Shown here in pieces: positions 15,813 through 28,500 of a DNA stretch of 64,000 nucleotides. The position numbers and the translations under genes are program-made. The DNA comes from Tetradesmus obliquus. Taxonomy: Eukaryota > Chlorophyta > Chlorophyceae > Sphaeropleales > Scenedesmaceae. Where the stretch lies: contig CP126200.1 in the NCBI GenBank assembly GCA_030272155.1, positions 2,604,001-2,668,000 on the forward strand. Direction: 5' to 3'. Numbering within the stretch: the stretch's first letter is position 1; the number at the start of each line of letters is the position of its first letter. The notes below the pieces were generated by a model. It had not been told where the DNA came from. It saw only the letters and a program-made list of their open reading frames with translations, and searched no databases.

Positions 15813-18460
15813 CTAGGGTGGCAGGTGCAGGCTGTGACTCAGCGGCAGCAAGTGCACCACCAGCTGCTTGTCACACCTGCTCCCGAAGCAAGCCCTGTCA
15901 TCTGCCAAACCCTGTTCAGCATGCTTGCGGTGGTGGTGGTGGTGATGGTGGGTTGCCTCGGCATCTGGCGCCTGCTGCATCTCGTTGTCATCGTGCTGTC
16001 CTCCTGCTGCTGCTGCCGCCTGCCCAAGGTCTTGGCATCGCACCACCTGCAGCAACAACGAAGTTTCAAGTAGCAACTGCTGCTGTGAGAAGGCATGGCA
16101 GCAGAGGGCGTTTTTATGCTGTGCTTTGTACACTGTCAGCTTGCAGGAACAGCACATCGCACAATGCTGCAGAGCTAAGTTCAGTGGCAAGGCAGGCACA
16201 TTGCTCGTTTGCAGCTGCACCATATCACATAACCACCAGTTGCGCATGCTCAAAGCCTAGCCGCGTTGTCAGCTACTCACGTGCACAGCTTGCAGCGCGC
16301 CGTGCGGGCTCGCATCCAGCTCAAAGCCCCCATTGTGAGGCAGATCACACGCATCCACAACCAGCAGCTGCAGCAGCGGCGCAGCAGCAACAGCCTGCGA
16401 CACAAAGCTGAGCCCTAAAGGGGCCACTGCATGCCGCAGCTGCAGCGACTTGAGGCTGCGCTGGCAGCAGTGCTGCAGCAGCTGCAGCAGCGCACCCTCG
16501 CTGAATGACGCTGAAAGAGCAGAGCCGCACAAATCCAACCCTGCTTGCTGACCGCTGCTGCTGCTGCTGCTGCATTTGTAACAGTCCTTGAGCTTCAGGT
16601 GTTGCAGGCTGCATCCAGCAGCTGCCAGTGCAAGCAGCAGACCATCGCTGAGGCCCCTGAGCCTAACCAGGCAAAGGTTGACCAGCGTTGACCAAGTTTG
16701 ACCAGAGTTTGACCGGCTGGGGACAGCCAGCAGCTGCAGCAGCTGCTGGTCTGTGGCATCTACTGGAGGACCATCTAGCTGCAGAGTGGACAGCTGCCAG
16801 CGGTGCTGCTGCTGCTGCTGCTGCTGCTCCCCAGCACTGCGGCTGTTGTTGTTCGCCTGCTGCATGCTGCATGGTTCCAGCATGTCTGTCGCGCTGAAGG
16901 GTCCGACACACTGCTGTAGCTGCAAGCTGGTCAGCTTGGGACAGCCACGGATGACAGCAGACACACCTGCAGGCAGCCACCGCACAGTGTGCAGTCAGCT
17001 GAGTACGTAAAACCAGTGCTTGTGCTGATACTGATCTGGCTAGATGGCAATGCACCTTTTCCGTGCCTCAGCAGCCCAGCTGGTGGTTTGGCAAGGTATG
17101 CATTGCTGCGGTAATGCAGCTGCTTGACAGTATAAGGCAGCATGCCTTGAATTGGACCTTCAGCAGCATGCGGTGGCATGTGCAGTGGTTGCTGCATTAT
17201 AGACCCATGTGCACATGCAGCCTTTGGACATCTGGCTGCTTGAGCATGTGCCACTGTTACTTTGTTGTGTTACTTTGTTATGAACCTAGCCAGCCCTCAC
17301 CTGTGCTGCTGACTGGGCAGAGTGACAGGCAGAGGTGCTGCAGGTGGGGGCAGCCACCCAGCAGCAGCAGCACACTGTCAGTCACACTTGCACCCACACC
17401 TGCACGAATAGACACAGACACACAGCAACGACCTCAGCAAGCTAAAGCAGCATGCCAGCAACTGCACAGCTGCGAAGCAAAATAAATTGTGCTGGCAGAT
17501 AAAACAAGCGCACCAGCAGCGCTGTTGTGTTGCGCATGGCTGAAGAGTGTTGTGCACATGCAGCGCAGCAACAGCTTCACAGGCAGAGGCACGCTCAACT
17601 TGTATGAAATTGTTACGTTGACTAGCTTCCAGCCCACCTGCGGTGAAGCTGGTGAGGCATGTTGACGACTGCAGCAGCACAGCAGCACTGCCAGCAGACC
17701 AGCCCCAACCAATAGACAGGTGTGTCAGCTGTGGCACACCACCTCCAGCAGCAGCATCGCCAGCAGCAGCAGCTGTGGTTGCAGCTTCTTGCCCCAGAAG
17801 AGCCTGGCCTGCAGCTGGTTGTTGCTGCTTTGGTTGTGCGTCTGCTGTTGCTGCTGCTGCTGAGTGGCGTCTGTGCACCATCAGGGCTGTCTGCAGCTGC
17901 TCTGCGCCGCCTGCACGTCATATGTCAGCCACAGACAAACAGCACATACACAAAAGTAAGACAATTGTCGAAACAGAAGCTCAAGATCACCAAAAAAAGG
18001 CAATCATGCAATGCACAACATTGAGTACTTTTGGGCGCAGCACCAACATACAGAAAATCTGACACTCTGCAGTCACACAAGCGTCTATGCGCACCTTCAA
18101 CCGCCAGTGTGGGGCATCCAGAGGCTCCTAGCCTGCGCAGGTTGTTGCAGCCCCAGCCCAGCAGCTGCAGCAGGCAGCCGGCACTCAGCTGCACAGCATC
18201 AGCCACATCTAGCTCCACCAGGCGAGCCACAGCTGCTGCTATGCCACCTGGTACTTCACTGCTATCACTGCTGCTGCTGCTGCTTTCTGCTGAAGTGTGA
18301 TGGCGTGTTGTGGACCCTCCTTGCTGCTGGTGTTGCTGTGGCGACTGCTGCGTGCCACGTTTGCTGTTCTTCTGTGGGCTGGCTGCTGGTGTGTTGCTTG
18401 AGCGTCCGAGGAAAGCGGCGTCTACGTTGATGCGCCTGGCAAGAAGCACTGCACGGTCAG

Positions 18461-18497
<37 letters not shown>

Positions 18498-19911
18498 TGC
18501 ACGTGTTCAATATCCCCTGCCGCCGGCTTTGGCTCTCTGAAAGGTTCAGCGCTCGCCCTACCTGGTGGATGTGTATGTACCACGAGAGATTGATGATGAT
18601 AGCTACATGTAGTTCATACTGCATTCGGAGCTGCTGTTACACCACGCCCACAGCTTGCATGCATCCCCACGATTAGCAACATTTCAACACCTCATGTCAG
18701 CATGCATGTATTGCAATCAGCTCATCAAAAGCCTTGGCAGTGTCTCACCTTTCAACTGTGGCAGCCCAAGCAGTGCATCCCTAAAGGCTTTGAAGTCAGC
18801 CGCAGCTGCATTGCTGCCCTGCAGCGCTGCACACCCACACACATCAAGCAGCTGCAGCTCAGGAAACCCCTTGCTGCGCATCTGCCGCAACCTGCTGCTG
18901 CTGCTGCTGCTGCTGCCACCTCGTGCATTGCCTGAAGGAGCTCTGCCAAACATGTCAGCACTTCTGGCAGCTGCGGCTGCACTGTTGCTTCTGCTGCCTG
19001 GCAAACCCCAGCTGCTGCTGCCGCCGCCAGTGGTGCTGCTGCTTAGCATCGCAGATGTTGCAGCTGCTGCTTGTGTGTCTGCTAGTGCCAGGGACTGCAG
19101 GCAGCTGCTGCTGCAGCGCTGCAGCAGCAGCTGTAGTTGCACCTCTGGCTGGCAGGATAGGCCTGACAGGTCCAGGTGGTGCAGCTCAGCCAGAAACGAG
19201 CTGGGAATGTTGGCCTGCAAAAAAGAAATGGAACGAAATGACATGAGACAGGAGAGGTTTGTGACTTTTGGACATGCTGTTGCAGCCGACATGCTGGCTT
19301 GATAGCTCCAGGTGACGCAGCATGCCAAAAACCTCCCTGGGATGCTGGCGCGCCTTTGAATCAAGTATGTATATTGATTTTGGCGTTTGGCAAAGGAGAT
19401 ACATTTGGCATGCATAAGCAGCATACACACCTGGCATTGGAGTGTCTCAATGACATCATGAGTGAGTGCAAAGGAGTGACTGAAGCGCAACGTGGAGTAT
19501 GATGTAAGTGTGGATAGACAGGTGGCATCTGAATTGTTACATTGAAAATTCAACATAAAACATGGCAAAAACACAACCTCACGAGCCGCACCAGAAGCGT
19601 TTCCACTTTTGTTGCAGTGCCTGCTCCTCCTCGCAGTATGAGTGACGGCTGCTGCCGTGTCAACGCCGCCCGCAGCAGCAGCGGCACCGCCCCGGGCCTG
19701 TGTAACTGCCCAGACCCTGAACCCTGCCCAGAACCCTGCAAACCCTGGCCGTTACAGCCTGGCAGCAGCTGCGGCGGCCAGGGGTGGCTCAGCGCAGCAA
19801 CACTGCCAGGAGGGTCTGGCAGCGGCAGCAGCATCATGTGCATTGGCGGCTGCTGCCGCTGCTGCTGCTGCTGCTGGGATTGGCTGCGCGAAGGTGCTGC
19901 CTCTTGTAGGC

Positions 19912-19959
<48 letters not shown>

Positions 19960-21505
19960 GCTGTACCATGCCCATCCAGCGCTGAAGCATCCGCTGATCC
20001 TGATGCGTCACATAATGCTGCAGTTGCTGCACGCCCTCCTGGAACACAGCTTTCCAACTGCTGTTTGCCAGCACATCTGCCACTGGATTTGTGGCGTACT
20101 GCCGGCTGGCACCGCTGCTGCTGCTGCTGCTGCTGGGGTTGTCCTGCAAGGTTGCCCTGAGAGCCTGCCAGGCTGGTGTAGGGGTGTTGGGAGGCAGGTG
20201 GCCTTTGATGAGGCTTAGGTGCTGCGTTTGCTGCGGCTGTTGACAAAGCGGCAGCTGCCATGTGCTCTGCTGCAGGTGCTGCTGCTGGCAGGCGACTGAA
20301 GGTGAGGGTTGCTGGGCTGAGCTAGCACTGACGCTGCAACTGCTGCTGCTGCTGCTGCCGCCCATCAGCGCTGTTGTCCTGCCATCAGTAATGAAGCAGC
20401 TGGTGGCATCCAGCACTGCCGACCCTGCTCCAACAAGACCAATACAGACAACAACAACAACAACATGATTGTATCGTTGTATACATTGCGGGTGAGCAGC
20501 GCGAGCTGGACTTAGTTTCATCAAGGCTGGCAAGATGAACTGCAGTCAAGAGATTGCAGATTGTGTGCCGTGGACCGCCTGCTGTTGCCAAGCCATACTA
20601 GAAGCGTGCACAGCAGGACAACCCCCAGGCGCACAGTTGAAGGAAAAGAAGCTACAGACACTGAAGGCAAATGTCCATGGACGAACCAGGCTGCGCTGGC
20701 TGGCTGGCTGCAGTTGATCTTGCAAGCTTTGATGAATATTCAGTTCACTGCAAGCCAACAAGCCCAAGAAGCACAATTCCTACCTGGTACAAAGAAGCTG
20801 CTGAAGTCCACAGACACCACCTGTGGCTGCTGCTGCTTCCGCTGCTGCTGCTTGACTCCAGGCACAGCCGCAGAGGACCCTGCCGTCAGATCCAGCTGCA
20901 TCACGCCGTCAGCAGCAGCACTCACAGCAGCACTGCTGGGACCAGCAGCAGCTGCAGAACCTGAGCTCTGGGCACTAGTGCTGTTGTGGCTGGCGCGGTG
21001 GTCGTTTCCCGTGCGTCCCGGTGCTGCTGCTGATGCCATTTGCTGCTGCTGCTGCCACGCTGAGAGCAGCAGTTCATCGCGCCAGCCTCCTGCTGCTGCC
21101 ACTGCAAGGCGCTGCCTGGCTGCTGCAACCAGCAGGGACAGCTGCGTGGGTTGGTGCTGCTGCTGCTGACCTTCGTGCTGTTGCTGTTGCAAGTGAGTGC
21201 CTGCAGCGACAGTAGAAGCAGATTGATGACGAAAGAGGTTGATAATGTACTCTTATTGTACACTGAAAGTTGCAAGTGCTTTCAACATGCAGCTGGAACA
21301 GTAGACAGCAACAACAATATTGAACCCCAGCAGCAGCAGAGTTGCCAGACAGAAGCTTATCAAAAGCACCCACAGGCAGCAAGCTCGCACCTTTTGCCTG
21401 CATCAGCAGCCTCCTGCACGTGCAAGATAACGATACTGCATCAACGAGTTCCAGTTGCGCCACGATCAACTGGACACACACGTCTGGAAGTCCATTGAAC
21501 GACAT
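15813..21505 (-). CDS. second F-box / leucine-rich-repeat protein
   Basis: Predicted SCF-ligase receptor. It starts at 21505 with MSFNGLPDVCVQLIVAQ and LVDAVSLSCTCRRLLMQ, an F-box. Exons supported by splice sites and reading frame: 21505-21391, 21200-20784, 20424-19583, 19214-18749, about 18433-18095, about 17916-17638, about 17393-17301, 16966-16281 and 16046-15813. One or two small exons between 19500 and 19240 are unresolved. LRR signatures of the AMN1/cysteine-containing type recur, such as LHHLDLSGLSC, LLDVCGCAALQG, NLRRLGASGCPTL and CPKLTSLQLQQC. CAG runs encode Gln in exon 3 and Ser elsewhere. A His run (HHHHHHH) lies close to the C-terminus. It is independent of the + strand F-box gene 8 kb away. 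Confidence 0.7.
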
Positions 21506-22641
21506 GCTGCTGTTGGGCACCGGCACAGCAGTGCACCTTGCTAAAACCGCAGTCAAGGGGGATATGCAAGAGGCTACTTCTGTCGTGGAGGGTGATGAAG
21601 TGTAAGATTGTGGCGGAGCGCAAACCCTGAACGATTTATGACACGTCACCAGGCCACATGGACGATCTTTGCAGGCGATCGTGCCTCACTGTTGCATTTC
21701 ATCTCAATTAAAGTTGTGCTAGATGTTATATGGGTTTGTAAGCTGTGGCGAAGTTGCAAACGGCGTGCCTGGGGGCAGATGTAAGGCATTGTACTGCTGC
21801 ATTTGTACTGGTACCACTACCGGTAGTGTCACTTCCACCGCAAGCAGCTGCACAACACTGAAGCGTGCCCTTATCGTGCCCAAAGGAGAATCAAAACCAG
21901 TTAAAAATGTGCGTGCACCACATCATCAGCAGCAGCAACAGCAATGAGGCAGCCTGCAGTGGCCTTGCTGCCCTCGAGCTCATAAGGCATGGCATTCCAT
22001 TACCCGAGATTTTTTACAGCTAAGAGACCACGATCGTTACCCGTGTAATGAAACCGCCGATCACTGAATTAATTCATTTTTGAGCTGCGATCCCAGCAAA
22101 AATCACCATGGAATTGGAATGAACAATACGAACCCATTGCCGTTGAAAAATCATGCGTGCGCCTTGGATTCGCTCCGTAATCACCATATTACCCACTCTA
22201 CTCTTACACGTTTTTGCTTAGCTGAAACTGTAGGTTTTCGCGGGTAATGGAATGCCATGGGCTGATCATGATCAGCTGCAGAGTACCGCGCACTGCGTTC
22301 GCATGCTGGCCGCCAAACCTAAGCACATCCACAACCAAGCATGGCTGTGGCTTCGAGTCCCTTACTATCGCTAGTAAAATAAGCTCTTGACCGCCATGCG
22401 ACCGATCACGCCAAAGCAACAACAGCATTGGCCCAACGACTCAACTGATGGTAGCCTTGCGGATCCCATGCAGATGCACGGACTATGCAACAGCATGCAT
22501 GCCTCACACAACCATTTTGTGACCAATCACTGTCAAACAATCAGCTGCACCTGTGTTCCTTGCTATTTTCCACCTGCGCAACGGCAGCGTATCATATCAC
22601 TTGCTGGGTCACCATGTAATCACTTGTACTAGCTTCAGGAC
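21506..22641. other. intergenic region, no gene seen
   Basis: The part from about 21950 to 22420 is AT-richer than the flanks and lacks triplet runs. The sequence GGCATTCCATTACC (about 21990) recurs inverted near 22240 as GGTAATGGAATGCC, so the two 14-base arms bound about 270 bases. This could be a small inverted-repeat element. No coding frame was recognised. Confidence 0.45.
21989..22257. mobile_element. possible MITE-like element with inverted ends
   Basis: Left arm GCATGGCATTCCATTACC (from about 21988) and right arm GGTAATGGAATGCCATGG (ending about 22260) are reverse complements over about 16 bases. The interior is AT-rich and non-coding, about 235 bases. The size and composition suit a miniature inverted-repeat element. 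No target-site duplication was verified. Confidence 0.45.
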
Positions 22642-25275
22642 CTAAACCGCAATCACGCACGCAAACAGCACTGTCAGCAGCACCACTCCCACCACCCTGC
22701 CACCACCTCGCTCCCCACCAACCCCTGCCGCACTGCTCGGCTGCGGCGGCGGCGCCTGCCTTGCTGTACCATCCACAATCCAAGCATCAGGCATCTTTTC
22801 GGTGCTCCAAGGCACAGGAGTGATTCCTGCCAGCGGCGGCACAGCCTGCAGCCCAGATCTGTTGTTGCGGCTGGCCATTATCTCTGTGCATGTCGCGCTG
22901 CAGAGCTGCTGTGATTCGAAGCTGTTGTCATTGCCTTGGCAGCCTCCCCAGAGGAAGCGGCGGCAGTTTCCTGCAAGCAGTGTGCAGCAGGGCAGTTTGC
23001 TCAAGAGCAGATATCAGCGAGTGCTTGGTGCTAGAAGCAGGCTGAGGGGTACACTGAGGCGGCAACTGCGTACAACCCGGCTGCCTTGTCTTTTTTGTGT
23101 GCCTGTGACAGCCCAGGATGATCAGAAATGCATCACCGCAACTTGAGCATAGAATCTCCTGGCGTAGTTTTCGACATCAACGCCCTACATTACAAGTCCC
23201 AGTAGCAGCATGCAGCAGCAGCAGCAAAGTTTTGTCCTCACCTGTAGCAGCATCATAGGACCAGCGAGGGATGCTGGCCCTGCAGGGCCCCACTTCAGCT
23301 GGCGGCAAGCTGCACAGCACCACTGCAGCATCAGCAGCAGCAGCAGCAGCAGCACCCTGCGGCCCATCTGCTGCTGTCACTGCTGGCTCATCAGTCTCAT
23401 CATCTGCCGAGTTGTTGCTGCTGTTGCTGTTGGAGGTTGCGGGTGGAGGGGTTGGGGTTTGGCTGCGTGTGGTGGGAGTGTTAGGGCTTGGCGGTGGCGG
23501 GGGTGGCTGGGGGGGCCTGCTTGGTGGGGGTGGGGGTGGGGGTGGGGGGCTGGGGGGTGCCGGGGGTGGTGGGCTGGGTGGGGAAGGTGGGGGTGGGCTT
23601 GGGGGTGGGGGAGACGAGGTGGCAGGGGATGGTGGGGGAGGGGGTGGGGGACTACAGTGCATTGCAGCAGGGCGGCAGAAACGCAGGGCAGCAGGAAGTG
23701 TTGTGTGTTAGCTGAGGAGAGATGGCAGGAGTGAACGTGAGATGTAGACACAGTCAAATGCAATCAAGAGCATGGTACTTGTCAGCAGCTGATACAGGGT
23801 GTGATTCAGGTACAGGGTTGGGTTACTGCGAAGACTGTAGTGTCACAAGGTTATTGTAGGTGTGACAGCTCTTGGTCTGTGGCCCAGCTTGGTTCGCTTT
23901 GCTACCTTGGTGGTGGGCTCTGGGGGCTGGCTGCTGGCGGCGGTGCAGACATCGGAGGAGAGGGAGGGGGTGGGGCGGGAGGGGAGGGTGGGGGAGGGGA
24001 GGGGGTGGTGGGGGTGGAGGGGAAGGCTGCCTGCGGTTGGTGAGCAAGTGACACGATGGCAGGGAACTTCTTGGAAGCATCTAGTCTGATAATACCTGTG
24101 ATATGCTGCTGCCTGGGGATGGGATGCGCCGGCACATTTGATGACAGCCTTGGGCTCTTTGAAGAGGGGCCGCAGGGGCTGAGTGCATTTGGATGAGCTG
24201 AATTGCGTTGCTGGCTGTCATCAGATGAGGTTTGCAGCTGTAGGCAATCTCACGTCTGAGCATGTGACGCCCTGAAAGTCAGTTAGTCCAGAGTCCAGAG
24301 ACCCCTGTCACAGAACTGCCTGCCAGCTGACCATCACTCACGGAAATGCATGGTAATAACACTATAGGTGACACTTGTACATCAGGACTAGTAGTAGTAC
24401 GACTTACGGGCTGGGCGGCGGAGGTGAGGGCGATGACATTGAGCCTCCAGCAGAAGAAGGAGCTCCCGGTGACGGTGGTGGTGGCGGAGGCGGCGGTGAT
24501 CCCTGCTTGAGGCTGCGTATGTGATGCGGCAGCAGGCCGTCTGGCTGAGCAGTAGGCTGCTTGCTGTTGATCTGCGCACGGCCGTAGCTGTAGCTGTGGC
24601 TACTAGCCTGCGGCTGCCCTGCAACTGACACTGTGGTGATAAATGGCGGCTCTGATAGAACCTTGGACAGGCGCGTCCTGAGGCTGATGCTTGGTACGGT
24701 AGCAGCAGCAGCAGCAGCAATGGTGGTGGGGCTGTTGAAACAGAGTAGTGGCTCTGCTGAGAGGCCTCGTGTGTGCAGGAACTGAAGCAGGCGAGACTCG
24801 CTGCTGCTGCTGCTGCTGCTGCTGTCGTCATGCCTCTCTGGCAGAGGTGCGTACTCGACCACTTGATAGGTGTGTTCACCTGCAGGTAGAACGGCGGCAC
24901 ACGCAGCAGCAGACATATGCACTCACCACAGAATGACTGAATTGCAGTGGCGGGCCTGTCAAACAACTACAAACACTTGAACAAGGATATGGTCATCGCT
25001 GTGATTTTGCAAGCTGGTGCTGCTATGCAACATCCTCAGCTATCAGGCTGCAGTTAGGGTGTACTGGCTGTGCGTTGCAGTCCTTGGAACACATGTCAGA
25101 GGTCACATTTGTTCAGATATGGGGCGTATGCCACTCACCATCAGGCAGGTTTGCTGTGCGGTGCAGCAGGAACACGTAGCGCTGCTGCCGGTGCAGCTCC
25201 GGGTATTTGGCATGCATTGCACAGGTGATGACATCCACTCCCACCACCTGCAGCTGCTGCTGCATGTCCTGCGGA

Positions 25276-25306
<31 letters not shown>

Positions 25307-25805
25307 TGAGCTGCTGAATGTGCTTGGACAGACTTATGTGAGCTGCTGCTGCTGGCGCAGCTGCTGCTGGTAGCGTGCTGTGACCTCCAGTGCTGAAGAC
25401 GCACTCAATTTGCAGGGTGGCTGTAGCCGTGGCCAGAGATGGAGGGTCGCTGGCAGCAGCAGCTGCGGCCTGGTGCAGAATGTACTTCTGCCCAGAAGCA
25501 GCAATCTTATTGGCAGCTTCTGTCGATTTGGCTGGTGCGTGGCAGCTGCTGATGTTGGCTGTCACAAGCACTGTCGCTGGAGAAGCAGCTGCTGTGAGTG
25601 CTGCTGCTGGTGCTGCTGCTGCTGCTGGTGCTGGCGCTGCTACTACTGGGGTTGGGAAGTGCAGTGGCCAGGCCATAATCGTTGTGAAGATGAACAACAG
25701 TGCTCCAGTGACGCAGAAAACCAGTCCTGGGGTGACTCTGGGCGATGCCAGGACATCAAGCAGGCCACCACTGCTGGTGCGCATGTTCCTTGGCCTGCTG
25801 GTCAT
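22642..25805 (-). CDS. membrane glycoprotein with Pro-rich stalk and Kunitz/BPTI domain
   Basis: Exons 25805-25139, 24879-24408, 24085-23906, 23651-23242 and 22970-22642 join in phase to 685 residues. Near the N-terminus is a hydrophobic segment (GLVFCVTGALLFIFTTIMAW, about residues 26-48), a signal anchor or signal peptide. An unclassified region with Ala and Gln runs follows, then Ser-Pro-rich stretches (SPPPPSPPAPPPPSPP), typical of hydroxyproline-rich algal wall proteins. Residues about 553-604 form a complete Kunitz domain split by an intron: CSLPPAEVGPC, RASIPRWSYDAATGNC, RRFLWGGC, QGNDNSFESQQLC, SATC. All six cysteines are present. Spacing matches the family except for one extra residue before the second Cys. 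The P1 residue is Arg, so inhibition of trypsin-like proteases is inferred. The C-terminus VVGVVLLTVLFACVIAV is hydrophobic, a GPI signal or a second membrane segment. Confidence 0.85.
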
Positions 25806-27532
25806 TGTGGCTGGCTGATGCAGAGCCACGCTACGCCAGAACGAGCAAAAGAATGTAATGTAACAGTCTATCTCGCTTGATTCATATGGTATCAGCGTGG
25901 GCCGACTTTTGGCAGCGAGTAAGGATGTGCCAGCTTGCAGCGGCACGGATTCCTTTAGACAGCCGCCCAGGCTAGCTCCCACGTTTTCTTTTCTGTGTAA
26001 ACGATACTGCGGAACAAGAGGCGCTTGACACTCAGGATCTGCTATTGATTGAGCAACCTGGTTCGATCCAACGAGGCGCCAAGGACCTCACTTGGCGGTT
26101 TACAGCTTCTTTGCGTAGCTGCACAAGGTTGAATGTCTGATTGAAGTTGACATCATGTGGCATGAATGAGGCTAACCCAGGCTTGAGATCTGGTGCCCAC
26201 AGCAGGCACGAACGATCGCTACCACCAGGCACTGTACTGCTGGCGTCGCCTCTGGCATTCAGGCGCGTATGAGATCGTATTTAATACTAACGAGCATAAA
26301 AAATTTTAATTTATGTGAACCTCAACTGCCACAGATCGTGAAACTTAGTATGTGCCGGGTGAAGTTCTTGGCCAGCAGATATCAGCCAAATCAAATAGCT
26401 TCAGTATAAAATTGGTACAAAGTGAAAGCAGGTCGATCATTTCAAGCATAGTGCAGCATAATGAGTACTCACATGGCTAGAAGTGGTCCCCCAAAAGGCC
26501 ACCATGGCTGCTGAACCTCGTATTGCAAGCATGTGCAGCTCCGGAGCAGGATCCTGCTTCTGCTCCTATGTGTCTTTTGCATTACCTGCATTCATAACAA
26601 CACCTGGTCAGCGCCGTCCCAAAAGGCCAAGATGCCTTTTGGGGGCAACGGCACTGACGGTCTTCAGCGCTCTTGTAGTCCCCCGTAGTCCTGGTAGTGA
26701 CACCTTGTCAGTGACTCCATGGTTGTCAATCTCAACACAGGTGTGTGTGGTTTATGTTTTCCTCGAAAGAAGCAGGAGCGGCAGTAGTGTAAATTTCATG
26801 TATTGGGGTGTGTTTATGCCTGCTTCACTGCTGCGTACTATTGTCATGCAAAGTTGACTGTCCCATTGACCATGTATGGCCATATGTAATTTTTGTCGTC
26901 CTTAATCAGACAACAGGCGCGCAGCGCTCCCCATTGTCACCTTCGAGTGACTGAATGGGATGAGTTATGTGCATTGAGAATACTCCTTGGTCTATGAGGA
27001 TACATGTCACTTCCCTTAGCAGCAGATCCTATTATGTCGTCGGTTGATATCGTATGTTCACTGCACAACATGCATATAAAGGAGATTGCCTATAGTATTC
27101 CGTTGATGTTTATAACATGCATGCAGGTCTACAGTACCACAGGTAGGTCACACCGTAGGTGTAGCCTAATGTTTTGTTGATGCTGTCAATTTTCACAGGA
27201 TATCAACTTGATTCTATACATGCATGTAGGCATCGTGTGCACAGTAGTGGAACAAGCAGTTTGTGTTTTGGTTGCAGAATGTGGTTGAGCGTGTATGTCA
27301 TGGTAGGTAATATGTAAGGATATATGGTGTACGTCAGAGAGGGGTTAACCGGCACCTTGGGCCAACTAATATAACACAAGCAAGTGAATCATGCAATCAT
27401 GCAAACAACTCAGTCTATTAACAGTCCCACTAACGCAACAGTCCTGCAAACACCGCAGTCCTGCAAAACACCACAGTCCTGCAAACACCACGGACCTGCA
27501 AACACATGAACACAGCAATCCTACAACAGATA
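25806..27532. other. gene-poor AT-richer region
   Basis: From about 26250 the base composition shifts to AT-rich and triplet runs disappear. A + strand open frame at 26483-26857 has no recognisable domain. A tandem repeat around CAGTCCTGCAAACACC (unit about 17 bases, roughly four copies) occurs at 27438-27505. The region adjoins the reverse transcriptase relic and is probably transposon-derived. Confidence 0.5.
27438..27505 (+). repeat. short tandem repeat, unit about 17 bases
   Basis: The unit CAGTCCTGCAAACACC occurs about four times with small changes, next to the end of the reverse transcriptase relic. Confidence 0.7.
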
Positions 27533-28500
27533 TCATGCGTGTGTGCCTTCAGATTCCTCCGGAAATAACGTCAGAAACCTTTGCATGATATCTTCATACA
27601 AGGATTTTGGATGTACCGCACCAAACATATCCGGGTGTAAGCGTAGAAAACTCAAAAGATTTCGACGCAACCCTGGCAGTGGGTAGCCATTTAGGTGCAT
27701 GCGTGTAAGTAGTAGTCCACACTCATACACAAAATTATCTCTATCCTATATCAATTCTCTGTATCTATGCAACTGCCCAACGAGAATACTATTTCCCACG
27801 TTGTACCCAACATCACTCGATACATGTGTGTATTGAGCTATGGGAATACCTTCATAACATTCCTCTCGTCGCTTATCATAAAGCTCAGTGTGTGATTTCA
27901 CACACCTTTTCAAGAGACCTGTGAGCTCATCCAGCACCTCGTATATAATCGTAACCACGCGCAAGTACTTGCGTTAGACTAGTCTAACGTGGCAAAAGAC
28001 CACATATCTCCTTGCGTGGGCTCTAGAGTCAGGCCGTCGTCAGGGTACATGTCCGTCAACAAACCTCCAAGTATGCTGTTTCTGCGGTACAACAAATACT
28101 TCATAAAAGGGTTGCATGCTGCTGATAGATCGTCCACAAACCTGAAAGTGAAGCGGAACTGTTCCAGCACATACCTGGCCATATTGCCATCAAACCTAGC
28201 AGCCTCCACACGACTGGTAACCCATGCTGGGGTACCATGTTGTTCAGGTTCAAACCCGAACGTACAATGCACCTCACCACCAGGAACCGGTGGCGTGTTG
28301 CGGATGATTTCATAAATACGATGTATAAAGGCATACTCATAGTATTAGAGATAGTAATATGCCATAAATACTGCTGGGTTGATACCCATGGGTATCCCCT
28401 TTGTTTGGTGATAAACTGCGTCACCAAACGTCACACACGCATGCTGTACAAGGAGTGTGACCATATTGCAGGCTTCCTGCAAACCAAACAAGTAAAACTC
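27533..28500 (-). pseudogene. decayed reverse transcriptase of a retroelement
   Basis: Reading the - strand from about 28480 gives TLLVQHACVTFGD and GIPMGINPAVFMAYYYL, then RFTFRFVDDLSA, which fit reverse-transcriptase motifs B (GxPxG) and C (xxDD). An in-frame stop lies at 28347-28345 and a frameshift near 27975. The second piece contains ELYDKRREECYEGIP and VGQLHRYRELI. The third, after another stop, has YECGLLLTRMHLNGYPL. This order resembles RT proteins in which a YDKR motif follows the DD box. I am unsure whether it is Penelope-like or another non-LTR group. No endonuclease or terminal repeats were identified. It sits in an AT-richer block, consistent with an insertion. Confidence 0.7.

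Noticed and set aside
15943..15965. His-rich run as a metal-binding site
   Set aside because: It is a short CAC/CAT triplet run near the C-terminus of the F-box/LRR protein. Repeat expansion is the simpler reading.
23177..23734. Gly/Trp-rich + strand frames opposite the Pro-rich region
   Set aside because: They are the complement of the Ser-Pro stalk of the Kunitz protein, which has verified splice phase on the - strand.
26019..26082. tRNA-like segment with GGTTCGATCC and matching 7-base ends
   Set aside because: Only about 61 bases long, the T-stem is mispaired at two positions, and no D-arm or anticodon arm fits.
26483..26857. 124-codon + strand frame
   Set aside because: No recognisable domain, isolated in the AT-rich island, and no codon pattern like the neighbouring genes.
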